The translations under genes were made by a program, and so were the position numbers. A stretch of DNA of 52,008 nt, from assembly GCA_012034865.1 (NCBI GenBank), contig JAAUOM010000016.1, positions 1 to 52,008 on the forward strand. Direction: 5' to 3'. This document shows positions 8,061 through 19,979 of this stretch, piece by piece; the first letter of the stretch is position 1; every line of letters begins with the position of its first letter. Origin of the DNA: Acaryochloris sp. CRU_2_0 (GTDB taxonomy: Bacteria > Cyanobacteriota > Cyanobacteriia > Thermosynechococcales > Thermosynechococcaceae). The notes below the pieces were generated by a model. That model was given only the letters and a program-made list of their open reading frames with translations, searched no databases and was not told the DNA's origin.

Positions 8061-10283
8061 ATGATAGACCCAGTAAAAACTTTGTGTCCCTACTGTGGCG
8101 TGGGCTGCGGCCTAGAAGTTTTGCCCCCTGCTTTACCAGGTAAAGCTGTCAATCGGGATAGTGCGGGTACGCCCATCTGGTATGTGCGCGGCGATCGCAC
8201 CCATCCGTCTAGTCAGGGGCAGGTTTGTGTCAAAGGGGCGACGGTGACGGGGGCTTTAGACAAAGATCGACTGCGCTTCCCAATGATGCGCGATACTTTG
8301 GATCAGCCCTTTCGCCAAGTCACCTGGGATGAAGCCTTAGATCGTGTCGTTAGAGAACTGAAAACGGTTCATGCCGCTCAAGGGGCAGATGCGATTTGCA
8401 TGTATGGGTCTGGCCAGTTTCAAACAGAAGATTACTATATTGCCCAAAAGCTCTTTAAAGGGTGTTTGGGAACTAATAACTTTGATGCCAATTCTCGCTT
8501 GTGTATGTCCTCGGCGGTGGCAGGTTATATCCAGAGTTTCGGCTCCGATGGGCCACCTGCTTGCTATGAGGATTTAGAGTTAACGGATTGTGCCTTCTTG
8601 ATTGGCACCAATACGGCTGAGTGTCATCCCATTGTGTTTAATCGTTTGCTCAAGCATCATAGAAAAAATCGCCACGTCAAAATGATTGTTGTCGATCCGC
8701 GTCGAACCAAAACAGCGGAAAAAGCAGATTTACATCTGGCCATTAAACCGGGTACCGATATTAATCTGTTGAATGGCATTGCCCATTTATTGATGCGCTG
8801 GGGTAAATTTGATTCCCTATTTATTGATGAATGTACGTCGGGATTTGCCAGTTTTGTCAGTGTGATTAACCAATATCCCCCCGAATTAGTGGCCAGGGAT
8901 TGTGGGATTCGCATGGATGACCTAGAGCAAGCCGCCCGCTATTGGAGTGAGTCAAAACGAATTTTATCTTTGTGGTCGATGGGGATCAATCAATCCTCAG
9001 AAGGCACAGCCAAAGTGCGGACGATTATTAACTTGCACCTGATGACGGGCACGATTGGCAAACCTGGTTCAGGACCTTTTTCCCTCACGGGTCAACCGAA
9101 TGCCATGGGAGGGCGTGAAGCAGGGGGATTATCCCATATTCTGCCCGGTTATCGGGTGGTGAAAAATCCCCAACATCGCCAAGAGGTAGAACAGATTTGG
9201 CAGTTACCCCCAGGCAGTATTTCCCCCAACCCCGGTCTAGCGGCATGGGATATGATTCTGGGTTTAGAGAACCAGCAGGTGGGGTTCTTCTGGGTGGCGG
9301 CAACCAATCCGGCAGTGAGTATGCCGGATATTGAGCGCACCAAAGCCGCCTTACGCCAGTCTCGGTTTACGGTCTATCAGGATGCTTACTACCCCACGGA
9401 AATGGCCGACTATGCCCATGTGATCTTGCCAGCAGCGCAATGGGGTGAAAAAACGGGAATTATGACTAATTCTGAACGGGTGGTCACCTATTGCCCCGCC
9501 TTCCGTGAACCCGTAGGTGCAGCTAGAGCCGATTGGGAAATCTTTGCGGAAGTGGGGCGGCGACTGGGATTTGAACGAGAGTTTGCCTTTGCCAATTCGG
9601 CGGCGGTTTATGCTGAATTTGTGCAATTCACCCGCGATCGCCTCTGCGATATGACCGGGCTTAGCCATGAACATCTGCAAGACAATGGTCCGATTCAATG
9701 GCCTTACCCAGCCGCTGCCCTGAATGATGAAGAGGGAATGGCAATCAACAAACGGTTGTACACCGATGGTCACTTTCCCACAGAAGATGGTCGAGCTAAG
9801 TTCTCGGCGTTTCACGCCAAAGGATTGGCAGAACCCCCTGATCCTGACTATCCTTTTGTGCTGACGACGGGGCGGCTATATGGGCATTGGCATACGCAAA
9901 GTCGCACAGGTCGGATTGAAAAAACCGCCAACATGCACCCTCAACCCTTTTTAGAAATTCATCCCCGGGACGCCGCCAAGATTGGTATTCAAGCGGGTGA
10001 GCAGGTAGAGGTGCGATCGCGGCGGGGATTCGCCCGTCTGTCGGCCCAAATTACCAAGGCCATTGCACCAGGAACAGTATTTATGCCGATGCACTGGGGA
10101 GCCTTGTGGGCAGATCATGCCGAAGCCAATGCCCTTACCCATCCCGAAGCCTGCCCTATCTCTTTAGAACCAGAACTTAAAGCCTGTGCAGTGCAGTTAA
10201 CCCCTTTAAAAACCCTGCCCAAAACCAGCCAACATCAATCTGAAATCAGTCAGAATACAGTTCTCTCAGCCTTGGTCAAGTAA
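8061..10283 (+). CDS. narB: Assimilatory ferredoxin-nitrate reductase
   Basis: Nitrate reductase reduces nitrate to nitrite with a Mo-bis-MGD cofactor and one 4Fe-4S cluster. The N-terminus carries CPYCGVGC with the fourth Cys in GQVCVKGA near residue 56. The molybdopterin oxidoreductase core follows, then the C-terminal MGD-binding domain ([18 protein letters not shown], then [13 protein letters not shown]). The length from ATG 8061 is 740 residues, normal for cyanobacterial NarB. An ATG at 8031 would add ten residues but lies almost on the predicted transcription start, so 8061 is preferred. Neither start has a clear Shine-Dalgarno sequence. The gene is monocistronic with its own NtcA box. 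Product nitrite passes to NirA, encoded 4.3 kb upstream. Confidence 0.95.
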   Translation: MIDPVKTLCPYCGVGCGLEVLPPALPGKAVNRDSAGTPIWYVRGDRTHPSSQGQVCVKGATVTGALDKDRLRFPMMRDTLDQPFRQVTWDEALDRVVRELKTVHAAQGADAICMYGSGQFQTEDYYIAQKLFKGCLGTNNFDANSRLCMSSAVAGYIQSFGSDGPPACYEDLELTDCAFLIGTNTAECHPIVFNRLLKHHRKNRHVKMIVVDPRRTKTAEKADLHLAIKPGTDINLLNGIAHLLMRWGKFDSLFIDECTSGFASFVSVINQYPPELVARDCGIRMDDLEQAARYWSESKRILSLWSMGINQSSEGTAKVRTIINLHLMTGTIGKPGSGPFSLTGQPNAMGGREAGGLSHILPGYRVVKNPQHRQEVEQIWQLPPGSISPNPGLAAWDMILGLENQQVGFFWVAATNPAVSMPDIERTKAALRQSRFTVYQDAYYPTEMADYAHVILPAAQWGEKTGIMTNSERVVTYCPAFREPVGAARADWEIFAEVGRRLGFEREFAFANSAAVYAEFVQFTRDRLCDMTGLSHEHLQDNGPIQWPYPAAALNDEEGMAINKRLYTDGHFPTEDGRAKFSAFHAKGLAEPPDPDYPFVLTTGRLYGHWHTQSRTGRIEKTANMHPQPFLEIHPRDAAKIGIQAGEQVEVRSRRGFARLSAQITKAIAPGTVFMPMHWGALWADHAEANALTHPEACPISLEPELKACAVQLTPLKTLPKTSQHQSEISQNTVLSALVK

Positions 10284-10398
10284 GGTTAAGGTCATAAGAT
10301 CACATCCTCACCAGAATCCCACCGCCCTCAATACTGTTCGGTTAATCCCATATCAGAGTAAATTAGGAGTTGTCAGATACACTCCAAGAAGTAGATGT

Positions 10399-11870
10399 TT
10401 AAGGGGGATTACTACGTAAAATCACCTGCCCATCTTTGATGGCGATTAGTTCTACAGCTAAAGGTCCAGCCGTCAAAACAGTTTCAGGGGCGATAGCGAC
10501 GATTTGAACAGCGTCTTGATCGTTGCGATCCTTGAGAGCCAAAATGAATCGGAATAAATTCACCTGGCGAAAAGACCCCACGTTTCCAGTGAGTGGATCC
10601 GCTAAAAACCAGCAGCAATAGCCTGCTCATTGACCACATTGAAGAGTTGATTAATTTGGAAGAGAAGCTGCTCATCCGTCATTTGAAATGGTTGGACGGT
10701 AATCTGGGCGATGCGGGTGTCGGCTTGGTAAATCACCTGATTGGTGGCGAGTTGGGGGATGACTAAGATGGCTCTTTCTCCTTGCAAATAGCTGGCAGCG
10801 GCCAGAATCCTGATCACATAGGATTGACCATCCCCAATTCGTGGAATGAGTTGTTCCACGTCAGAGCGTCGCATTTGGATAATGCGTTGATCAGAGGGGA
10901 CATCCGATAATTTGGAAAGGGCGATCGCATTTTGACGAGCCTGAAGCAGTAAGGTATCGATGGCTTTGATGGCAGCAGTTTGGGTATTAATATCTTGAAC
11001 AACGGCTGAGGCTAAAACTTGACCTGTGCGGATGGCAATGGTGCCTCGGCGCAGACCCAGTAATAGAAATTCTACGTTTTGCTCTAAGCGTTGACGGTTT
11101 GCTTCTAAAGTTTGGACTTCTACTTCCAGATCCTGACGCTGGCGGTTGGCCGCTTGTAGTTGGAGACGCTCTTGGGCAATCGTGGCGGTGAGATTTTGCT
11201 TTTGTACCTCCACCTCTCGCAGTCGGGTTTGGGCTTGGGCAATGGCGGTTTCGGCTTCAGCAACGGCGGTTTCTAGCTGTTTTTTTTGGGCATCAACCTG
11301 TTGCAAGCGAGCTTGGGATTGATTGCGTTGCACCCGCAAATTGTCTTGCTGGATACGCAGGGATTGAATTTGCGATCGCAACTCCTTCGCTTGCCCCACA
11401 AACTGACTGATTTCCCGCTTGGATTGTTGGTAACGGCTTTGGAGCCGTTTGAGTTGCCCCTCAATTCGCTTTTCCCGTGCTATAGCTTGCCCCAAGGAGC
11501 GATTAGCAGTTTTGAGACGTTCTTCCGTTCGGCTTAAGTTCGTGCGGGCTGTTCCTAGATCCCCTTCAATTTTGTCTTTTTCCCCTTGCGTTTCATCTAG
11601 CTCTTTCTGGACAATTCGACTTTGTTTTTGAATCTCATCAAAGCGGAATAAAGCATCCCGAAACTGTTGGCTAAAAGCAAAGGCCATACCTAGGGTCAAA
11701 GCCGAGATCACCGCACCCGTCAAAATTGTAACTATGACGGCGGTGTTTTTAGGGCGCAGATTAAATAAACTCAGACGCGCTTTACCCACCCGCGACCCAA
11801 TCCGATCACCCAGGGTGGCGATCACACCGCCTAAAATAATGATAACGACAACCAGAAAGTAGCCCAGCAT
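10399..11870 (-). CDS. DUF3084 membrane-anchored coiled-coil protein (frameshifted)
   Basis: A conserved cyanobacterial protein of unknown function. Residues 1-20 and about 47-70 are hydrophobic, and a long Gln/Arg/Glu-rich coiled coil occupies about 75-265. The frame stops after AIAAGF at 10602, but the next frame at once gives FLADPLTGN then VGSFRQVNLFRFI and runs to 10399. One extra T in the T5 run (GGTTTTTAG) restores about 490 residues. The gene lies 25 bp after the DUF3110 gene on the same strand, probably as one operon. The break fits the homopolymer-loss pattern seen across the window. Function is unknown; the architecture suggests an envelope-associated scaffold. Confidence 0.82.
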
Positions 11871-11895
11871 GGAAACCCTAACTCGGGAAAACGGG

Positions 11896-12276
11896 TTAAT
11901 CCAGCAGATTTTCTAAGCGACGCCGAATTTGATCCAAATCATTGCTGTCCGTGGGAGGCTGCTCCGGTTGCCAATCCGTTTGCTCGACATTCGCTTCGGG
12001 TGGCACAGCCAGGGAGCCGACGGGAATCACCTCCATCTCCAAGCCCGCACTGTCACAAAAAGCCTCAATTTCAGCTTGATCAAATCCCTCTACCGTAGCT
12101 GCTGGAAAATCTTGAGCTTCCAGCATTAAGGCAAAGCGAGTGGCGTCGTCTTCCTCTTCAAAAGCCAGCACAACATCCTGTGTATAGCTGCCTTCTTCCG
12201 TGGAAACCTGCTTTTGTAAGGAGTGAATGCCTTCGTTCTCAGTTCCAGCATTGAACAACAAAACAAATACACGCAT
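11896..12276 (-). CDS. DUF3110 domain protein
   Basis: A conserved small cyanobacterial protein. MRVFVLLFNAGTENEGIHSL at the N-terminus is the hallmark of the family, so translation is taken from ATG 12276 and not from the further upstream ATG at 12315, which would add 13 residues without family support. At 126 residues it is acidic and has no membrane segment. It sits 25 bp upstream of the DUF3084 gene. The biochemical role is unknown. Confidence 0.85.
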   Translation of the reverse strand: MRVFVLLFNAGTENEGIHSLQKQVSTEEGSYTQDVVLAFEEEDDATRFALMLEAQDFPAATVEGFDQAEIEAFCDSAGLEMEVIPVGSLAVPPEANVEQTDWQPEQPPTDSNDLDQIRRRLENLLD

Positions 12277-12621
12277 GATCCTAAGTTGCAATCGATAGAC
12301 ATTAAATTGCACCATTAGGGGTGCTGAACAAGGATAGCATTTAGCCTTATAATCGTTGTTTTGTCTGTGCCATCATAGCAGGGCTAGGAAACTCATGGTG
12401 GACGCTTCTCAGCCGTGAACGGGGGTTAGGATATCTGCAAGTTAATGCCTGAACATTGCCAAATCAGCTATCTTCTTCCTAGTCAGCGTTGATCTTTGGG
12501 GAACCTACTCCCCCAAACCCCTTCTGTGAATAAGATTACAATCCATTCGTTATGGCATTGAGTTGGGCTTTTTCAAGGACTCAGTGCTGAGTCCATTAAC
12601 TGTAACCATTTGAGGGATGTC
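12277..12621. other. Intergenic region between the DUF3110 gene and tamB
   Basis: No gene is recognised. A perfect 8-bp inverted repeat GGACTCAG / CTGAGTCC with a 2-base centre lies at 12577-12594. It is immediately before the tamB ribosome binding site and could be an operator or a leader hairpin. Confidence 0.4.
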
Positions 12622-15600
12622 ATGTCCCAAACCCCTTCTCCTGGAGACTCTCCCCGTCCATCCCCCTTTAGGCGGCTCTTAACTCGCCGCCGCCATGGCC
12701 TGATCGCCGTCAGCTTTTTGCTGTTTGTTGCGATCTCAGGCACAAGTTGGCGATTGCTACGCTATATCGAAGAAGATCTCACTCCCCAGGTTGCCAAGGA
12801 ACTGAGCAAAACCCTAAACCGCCCGGTGCAGATCGGGGCTGTGCGATCGTACTCCCTCACCCACATCCAGTTTGGAGCCTCTGAGATCCCAGCCTGTACC
12901 CCCACCCAACCGGGGTGTATCACGGTTGATCCAGACTCAGCCAAAATCAAAGCCGTGGAAATTCACTTTAATCTCTGGTCTGTCCTGTGGAGCCGCACCC
13001 TCAACTTAGACGTCACTCTAGATCAGCCTCAGATTAACTTAGACCAAACTAAAAATGGACAATGGCTAGCCACCCGTCTGCGCTCAGAACCCTCTGATAG
13101 TTGGATCAAAGTCAAACTGCATAAGCTGCGATGGCAAGAAGGCGTTGCCCAACTGGATCCTTGGGGCAGTTCCTCCCGACGACTCACTCGCTTCAAGGGT
13201 ACGCTAAATCTCGCCAATCCCCAGATCCTGAATTTTAATAGCCAAGCTCAGGTCGATTCGGGGGGACAGATCGCCGCCCAAGGCCAATGGCAAGCCTCTC
13301 AACGGCTGTTAGTGGTGAATGCCCATACCCAGGATTTATTAGCAGCTCCCTGGATGGGATTCTTGCCGAAGCTGCCCTTTCAGATTGATCAAGGCCAACT
13401 GAATGGCCAGTTTCAAGTTAAATTCCAACCGCAAAAGCCCTTAACGATTCATGCCGATACCACCCTCAAGCAAGGCAATGTTTGGATTCCTGATCAGGCC
13501 ATTCGCATCCAAGCTGACAAAATTCAGGGCGATGTCCAGTTGCAAGCCCAGCCTCGTCGCCCGGTCGAACTGCAGGGACACGCGTCTATAGAAGGGGCAA
13601 TTGCCGATGTCCCAGAAGATCTGATTCTAGATAACCAACGCCAACAGCCCCGTCGGCTGTCGCGTTTACAGGGTACGGTGGATTTTTGGGCATTCGGCAA
13701 CGGTTCCGCTTTAATCTCAAGGGGCAACTGGGATCAGATAGTCGGCTGCAAGCCAGAGGCATGGCGTCATTTCTGGAGCGTCAAGCGAATCTGCGCTTGC
13801 AGTTACAAAATCTATCGGCTCCCTTGTTTAATCGAGCCTTTGGCCTGCCCGTGGCCGTGGATTCAGGCCAAGTGAGCGCCAGGGTCAACGTCCGGCTGCG
13901 CCGCCAGCAGCGCCCTGATGTCCAGGGAACTGCTCTCCTCAAAACCGTGAATATGAAGGTGGATAACGTTCCCCAACCCTTTCGTCAGGTCAAGGGTTAC
14001 CTGCGTTTTCGCGGGATTGCCGTGCGACTAGAAGGCTTGCAGGGGAACTATGGCCAAATTCCGATGCAAGCCACGGGCTGGATTGATCCAGATCGCGGCT
14101 ATAGTCTCGTCGGCAAAACAGCTTGGGTGCAGGCCCAACCGCTACTGGCCACTCTACAAGTGACGGAATTGCCCTTTCCGGTCACTGGCAAGGTGAAAGG
14201 AGAAGATCTGCGAATTGATGGGGCGCTGAATCAACCCATCCTGTCTGGGAACGTGATTGTAGCTGGACAACCGACGTTGGATCGGGTGCCTTTTCAGCAA
14301 CTTACCGCTCGGTTTCAACTCGCAGATGCACTCCTACAGATGACGGATATTCAGGCGCAACCAACGGTGGGTGGCCTGTTTAGGGGGCAAGCCCGTTTCC
14401 ATGTGCAACCCGGTGGGGAATTGATGACCCGTCTGCAAGCGGTGGATATTCCGGGGAATGCGATCGCCCGTTTCTACAACGCAGATCCAGGTTTCTCCCT
14501 GGGGCCAATCCAAGGTCAAATCCAACTCTGGGGTCTCCCGGCAGCAGTGCGAACCCAGGTCGATTTCCAAGCCCAACGGGGAGAATTTCCCACCACAGGA
14601 ACGGTGTTTGTAGAGCGAGGCATTGCCCAACTCAGGCAGATCATCACCCAAATTCCTGGGGGTGAACTCCAGACCCAAGGCCGGATTCAAAATAACCGGG
14701 TCAGGGTGACTACCACTACCCCCGGTCTGGCTTTAAGGGCTTATTCTCCAGACACACGCGGGCGGATGACAGGCCAGCTCCAGATTAATGGCCCCTTGGA
14801 TGCCTTTAGTGTGGCCAACGCCCGCGCCCAAGGCGACCTACATTTCTCCGATGGCATTGCCCTAGTTAAGGATCTGATCACCGCTCAAATCCGTTGGGAT
14901 GGTCAGCAGATTCTCGTCGATCGAGCCACCGCCCCTGGATTTTTAGCCCAAGGTGAAGTGGGTCTGGATGTGGATACCCCCAAAGGTCCCCAACTGACCA
15001 CCCTCAACCTAGGGGTGCGGGCTCAGGGCTATGATCTGCGCTCCTTGCCACCCTTGGGTCCGACCCAAGTGGCGATGGCGGGGCGGGCCAATCTGGTGGG
15101 TCAACTCACGGGCACCGTCGCCAATCCCCTTTTGCAATCGACATTGGAAGTGAATCATCTCTTGGTGGGCGGTGTTCCTTTTGAACCAGTCTTGCAAGGG
15201 CCGTTCCGTTATGGCCAAGACGCGCGGCTGAATTTGCAGCTATCGGGGGAGCGAGATCGCATTCATTTGGCCCTGGATCCTAACCAGCTCCCCACCGCCT
15301 TTAATATTCGCCGCGATCAAGCCTGGGCCCAAGGCAAAACCCAACAGGGACGACTTAACGTGGCCTTTGCCAACTTTCCCTTGGCAGCGCTCAATTGGCA
15401 GCCCGTCAACAACTTCGGTAAACTCTCAGGACTGACAGCGGGTCAGTTTAGCCTCAATCCCCGCACCTATCAGGGCACTGGCAACTTAGAGATCCGTCAA
15501 CCAGGAATAGGGCCGTTTGTGGGCAATCGCTTTGCGGGTACCTTTGAGCTGGCCAACAATACCATCTTGCTCAAGCAAGGCGAATTGCTAGACCGCAATA

Positions 15601-17819
15601 ATGCCTACCAAATCCAGGCGAAGGTGATTCCAGGAAGTAACCCTCAATTTTCTGGGGCTATACAAATCCAGCAGGCAGAAATCGCAGATATTCTGGCCGC
15701 TGCCAATGCCCTGAACTTGGGTCGCCAAGAGCCGAAACCCCAGCCCCAGGGCAGCGCAGCCGATGTGCAAACCCTGCCCATTGGTATTGCTCAAGGGCCG
15801 TTACTGATGCAGTTGCGCCGTCTAGCTGAATTGGATCAGGTGCAGCGCCAACAGCAGACCCAAGCGTCTCCCACCCCAATCTTGCCGGATTGGACGGCGT
15901 TATCGGGCCAACTCGCAGGTCAATTACAATTCTCTGGATCGGGGCAAACAGGACTCAACACCACCTTTGCGTTGACCACTCAGCCCTTAAAGTGGGGCAC
16001 CTATACGGTGGATCGCGTTGTCGCCCAAGGCCAATTCGCCGACGGCAATCTGACGTTGCGACCTTTTGTGGTGACCAGTGGGGCTCAGGCCGTTCGTTTC
16101 CAAGGCAGAATCGGTCGCCAGGAACAATCCGGTCAACTTACCCTCACCAATGTGTCCCTAGCAGCATTGAATCAGCGCTTCAAGTTGCCCTTTAACGTGG
16201 CCGGAATCCTCAATGGCAGAGCCACCCTGGCAGGTACCCTAGCCAACCCCCGCTTACAAGGGGAACTGGCTTGGACTGAGGCCATGCTCAACAACATCGC
16301 CCTCAATCAAGCGCGAACCACCTTTGCCTATGATCGGGGGCGATTGACGTTCCAAGGCGGTTCACAGGCTATTCCTCTGCAGTTTGCCGGCAACCTTCCC
16401 TATCAATTGCCCTTGACCACGGTCAAATCGGACAGCGATGCCCTGCAAGTCAGCCTTAAAATCGAAGATCAAGGCTTAGCCTTGATCAATCTCTTCAGCA
16501 ACAATCAACTGAACTGGGTCGGCGGTCAGGGAGAGGTTGACCTAGATGTGACGGGAACCCTGGCTCGACCTTCGCTCCAGGGACAAATTCAATTTAATCA
16601 AGCTACTCTGGCCTCCGAGCTTCTGTTAGAGCCGCTCACGCAGGTGACGGGAACCCTGGAATTTGATCGCGATCGCATTCATGTCAACAGCCTCACGGGT
16701 CTCTACAGCCAAGGCCAACTGGAAGCGGTGGGTAGCCTACCCCTGTTTACCCCCGACCAACAACCCCCTTCTTCTTTGAAAATAGCGCTTAAGGCTCTCC
16801 AACTGAATTTTAAAGGTCTCTATAAAGGTCAAATTGATGGCGATCTGAGGCTGACGGGAGCCTTGCTTGCGCCCCAACTGGGCGGGGTAATGGAACTCAC
16901 CAATGGTCAGGTGATTTTAGCCGATGTCGATGTCAAGGCTCCTGCTACCGCTTCTCCCAGTCAATCGGGATTAAACACCCCCTTACAATTCAATAATCTG
17001 CAAGTCCAATTCAATGAAAATGTGCGAGTGACCCAGCCTCCCCTGCTCAATTTTGTGGCAGCAGGCAATGTGACGGTGAATGGCTCGGTAAATACCCCCC
17101 GACCTCAAGGGATTATTCGATTTCGTCAAGGGTCTGTCAATCTGTTTACTAGCCGTTTTCGCATTGATTCGCGCCGGGACAATTTTGCCGAATTTAACCC
17201 CAGCTTAGGGTTAGATCCCTACTTGAGTATTGGCATGATCACCACAGCCACAGATATTGTCGGGGGTCGCGCCACAGAGCTGAATGAATTTAAAGATTTA
17301 CCTGCGGGGCGGATTGGCGCAGTAGAATCCGTCCGGGTGCGAGCCACTGTCGAAGGACGCGCCAGTGAACTGGTGAATAATTTTAATCAAGTCGTCCAAC
17401 TCACCAGTACCCCCAGTCGTTCCAAAGGTGAAATCCTCTCGTTACTGGGAGGGAATGTTCCCGATTCCTTAGAAGAAGGCAATACGGAATTGGCCCTTGT
17501 GAATCTAGCCAGCTCCGCTTTCCTGACTGGCTTTGAAGGATTATTTGCCGATGCTCTGGGGACACGGGTCAGTTTTCGAGTCTTCCCCGTCTTAATCCCT
17601 AGTGCGGATCAAAGCGACTCCGTATTGGCATTTGGCGCAGAATTGGGGTACGACGTCACCGATCGCTTTTCGGTATCGGCCTTACAAATCCTGACGGGTT
17701 TAGATGAAGCCACTTTATTTAATGCAAGTTACGACATTAATGAGCAGATTCGCGTTCGCAGTGCTATCAGTACAGATGGGGAAGCCGTTGGCATTCTCGA
17801 ATATCGTCTCCGTTTTTAA
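12622..17819 (+). CDS. tamB: TamB/DUF490-family envelope translocation protein (frameshifted)
   Basis: A very large AsmA/TamB-like protein, about 1732 residues once repaired. An Arg-rich N-terminus leads into one membrane anchor (about 25-42), then a long beta-rich body of repeating groove segments, and the DUF490 C-terminal domain (from about ELVNNFNQVVQLTSTP to the final RLRF). TamB proteins bridge inner and outer membranes and help outer-membrane protein or lipid export. The start is ATG 12622 with GAGGG five bases upstream. The first frame is lost at about 13690, where GTGGATTTTTGGG needs one more T to continue as DFLGIRQRFRFNLKGQ; the second frame is open to 17819. pgsA follows after 7 bp. 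Confidence 0.88.
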
Positions 17820-17826
17820 CAAACTT

Positions 17827-18357
17827 ATGACCCTGGCAACCTGGATCACGATCTCTCGCCTACTGGCTTTGCCCTTTCTCATGTACGGATTACATAGCCA
17901 CGCTCTTGAGGGGCCAACCCCCACGACCCGATGGATTTGCCTGGGCATTTTTCTGGTGGCGGCCAGCACAGATTGGCTGGATGGTTATCTCGCTCGCCAA
18001 CTGGATCAAGTCACCGACTTAGGCAAGTTCCTCGATCCCTTAGTGGATAAGCTCCTCATTCTGGGTCCTTTGATTGCTCTAGTCGAGTTAGGGCAAATTC
18101 CTGCCTGGAGTGTGGTCCTGATTTTGACCCGCGAGTTGGCCATTGCTGGCTGGCGGGTTCAGCAGACCCAAATTGCGGGAGCCAATTGGTGGGGCAAAAT
18201 CAAAACAGTGGTTCAGATTGTGGCGGTATCTCTGCTCATTGCCCCCCTCTCAGGTCTATGGACCACCATTACTGTCCTGATTTATGGTGGCTCGGTTTTA
18301 TTGACGGTGGTTTCTGGCCTTGTCTATGTCTGGCCTCAAACCGCCCCCTCTGCATAG
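17827..18357 (+). CDS. pgsA: CDP-diacylglycerol-glycerol-3-phosphate 3-phosphatidyltransferase
   Basis: Catalyses the committed step of phosphatidylglycerol synthesis in the cytoplasmic membrane; phosphatidylglycerol is essential in thylakoids. The CDP-alcohol phosphotransferase signature is complete: DWLDGYLARQLDQVTDLGKF then LDPLVDK (D-G-x2-A-R-x8-G-x3-D-x3-D). Several hydrophobic helices and a normal length of 176 residues support it. Family alignment begins at MTLATWITISR, so ATG 17827 is chosen over an in-frame start inside tamB. It sits 7 bp after tamB, suggesting cotranscription. Confidence 0.93.
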   Translation: MTLATWITISRLLALPFLMYGLHSHALEGPTPTTRWICLGIFLVAASTDWLDGYLARQLDQVTDLGKFLDPLVDKLLILGPLIALVELGQIPAWSVVLILTRELAIAGWRVQQTQIAGANWWGKIKTVVQIVAVSLLIAPLSGLWTTITVLIYGGSVLLTVVSGLVYVWPQTAPSA

Positions 18358-18822
18358 ATGAACGGGATTGAGGCACCTGGATATGATGGCCAAGAGACTC
18401 AGTAATTCCCCTGCTGTGTCCGGTCTTGAACGGTCAATATCAAGCTATCCAGATGGGCAAGGCGAGGATATCTCTCTTTGGCGCTGGTATTGTCAGATGT
18501 TGACTGATTTGAGAAAAGGATAGGGTTCCCTATCCGAACATTTACGGAGTGAGGGGGATTGGCCGGATCTTTAGGGTCAAGGGTAAATCGCTGATCTATT
18601 CTCACAGCAAGCATTTTCCAGTGTTATTACGGAAGCACATCTGTCTCGCTTAGAGCAAACTTACAGATATAGATTGATGTTTCTTAAATCAACGCTTACC
18701 CCACTGCAATTCCCTAATACAGATCAAAAAGTCTTTGCTGAACAGTTTTGCAGATTCCAGGTAATCAGACATTGTCAAACCTTCTCGACTCAGTTGTTTT
18801 GTTATTTAATCCTACTCCTCCT
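18358..18822. other. Intergenic region with a minus-strand-type hairpin
   Basis: No recognisable gene; a 71-codon minus-strand frame here has no family resemblance. A perfect hairpin GGATAGGG / CCCTATCC lies at 18528-18545. Read on the minus strand it is followed by TTTT, so it could terminate minus-strand transcription. Confidence 0.35.
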
Positions 18823-19367
18823 ATGAAAGCCATCGATTCACATGATAATTTCGGTATCTCTGGGAACCAGCAAACCATTGAGATGCTAAAAACGGTCAAT
18901 TATTATCTTTGGGTTCTAATCATTCCGCAGGCTTAATTTTGCAAAAGCCTTATTATGCTGAATTCATCGAACCTGGTGCGGCTATAGGTGGAATGTTTGA
19001 TTTGCAGGTTGTAGCCATCCATATCTTAGGTAAAGTAGAGTTACAAATTCCTGAGACAGCAAATGAGCGACAGGATGCGTTGCAAAAACGGATGGAAAAT
19101 ATTGAGCAAATGCAGCAAATTTGCGAACAGGATGTACCTCTTGATCGCGCTATTGGAATTTTAGAACTGTTATCCCAAAAGTTTCATCAAGAAGAAATTC
19201 AACTAATTTCCAATGATGTCCTAGCAAAATTGGTGGGTGTTTTGCCTTCTACGATGGCGGTTGCTTGGCAAAAACTAGCACAATCTAGCCACAATCATCG
19301 CAATGGAACCTCTACAACATTCCAATCTCCTGTAGAAGAGACTGCCTTTGCTACTATGGCTGCCTAA
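18823..19367 (+). CDS. Uncharacterised protein, possible winged-helix C-terminus (frameshifted)
   Basis: Starting at ATG 18823 the frame reads MKAIDSHDNFGISGNQQTIE and then fails after ATGCTAAAAACGG near 18890. One extra A in the A5 run joins it to KNGQLLSLGSNHSAG and on to 19367, about 181 residues. I do not recognise the family. The C-terminal part (RAIGILELLSQKF then SNDVLAKLVGVLPSTMAV) has the spacing of a Crp-type winged-helix domain, and the N-terminal half could be a degenerate sensor domain. A regulator is only a suggestion. No cyclic-nucleotide signature is visible. Confidence 0.5.
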
Positions 19368-19979
19368 TCAAGCTTGTGGAAAACACCCCGATTTTGGCAC
19401 CCTGAAATTTGATGGGGATTAGGATTATCAATTTTAATACAGAGTAGGCTATCTCACTTGCCACTCACTTCTTACTCAATCACCCGTTCTGTAATGCTCA
19501 TTGTTTGTGGCTTACGGCTGGTGGTTGAGTTTTTTGTTAGAGAGCTGACATCTATCCCCTGATCAAAAAGATGCCTATCTCATCAAGAATAGGGTTGAAT
19601 GGAGGCTATGTTAAACATCTGATTTGTAAAACCAAGCATAGTAAATGCGTCAACGCCGTGTACAATGCTCTATGAGAGAGGGAATCCTTCCTGCGATCGC
19701 AGAAGACCACCCATCAATTACTGTAGTGGTGGTTTTTTCAAGTGGTATCAACAAAGATTCCACCCTTCTCCCCGGCGATTACCATTGGTGCATCCTTGCA
19801 CCCAGAGCATAGCATTTTATATCCCTGAGTGCGGCTCTTGTCCAGGTCATCGTCTTGTGACACTACCGATAGAAATTATTGTTGGCTCTAAAGCTAAAAG
19901 TCTTACCAAAGATGGTCATCAGTGCCTTGATGTCAGTCCGGCAAGAATTTACATAACTTTTGATACTAGAGGGTGATCA
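19368..19979 (+). promoter_or_regulatory. psbO upstream region with candidate short leader or sRNA
   Basis: The 612-bp gap holds no convincing protein gene. A -10-like TACAAT stands at 19661-19666. A hairpin ACCACC (19706-19711) / GGTGGT (19728-19733) followed by a T-run ends near 19738, which would give a transcript of about 65 nt or an attenuated psbO leader. A small GGTGCA / TGCACC hairpin lies near 19785-19800. Both transcript readings are speculative. Confidence 0.35.

Noticed and set aside
18399..18614. A 71-codon minus-strand frame
   Set aside because: It spans a perfect hairpin, has no ribosome binding site and no recognisable motif.
19665..19976. A 103-codon frame before psbO
   Set aside because: It runs through the terminator-like hairpin and has an atypical composition rich in Cys, Arg and Pro; it is probably noncoding.
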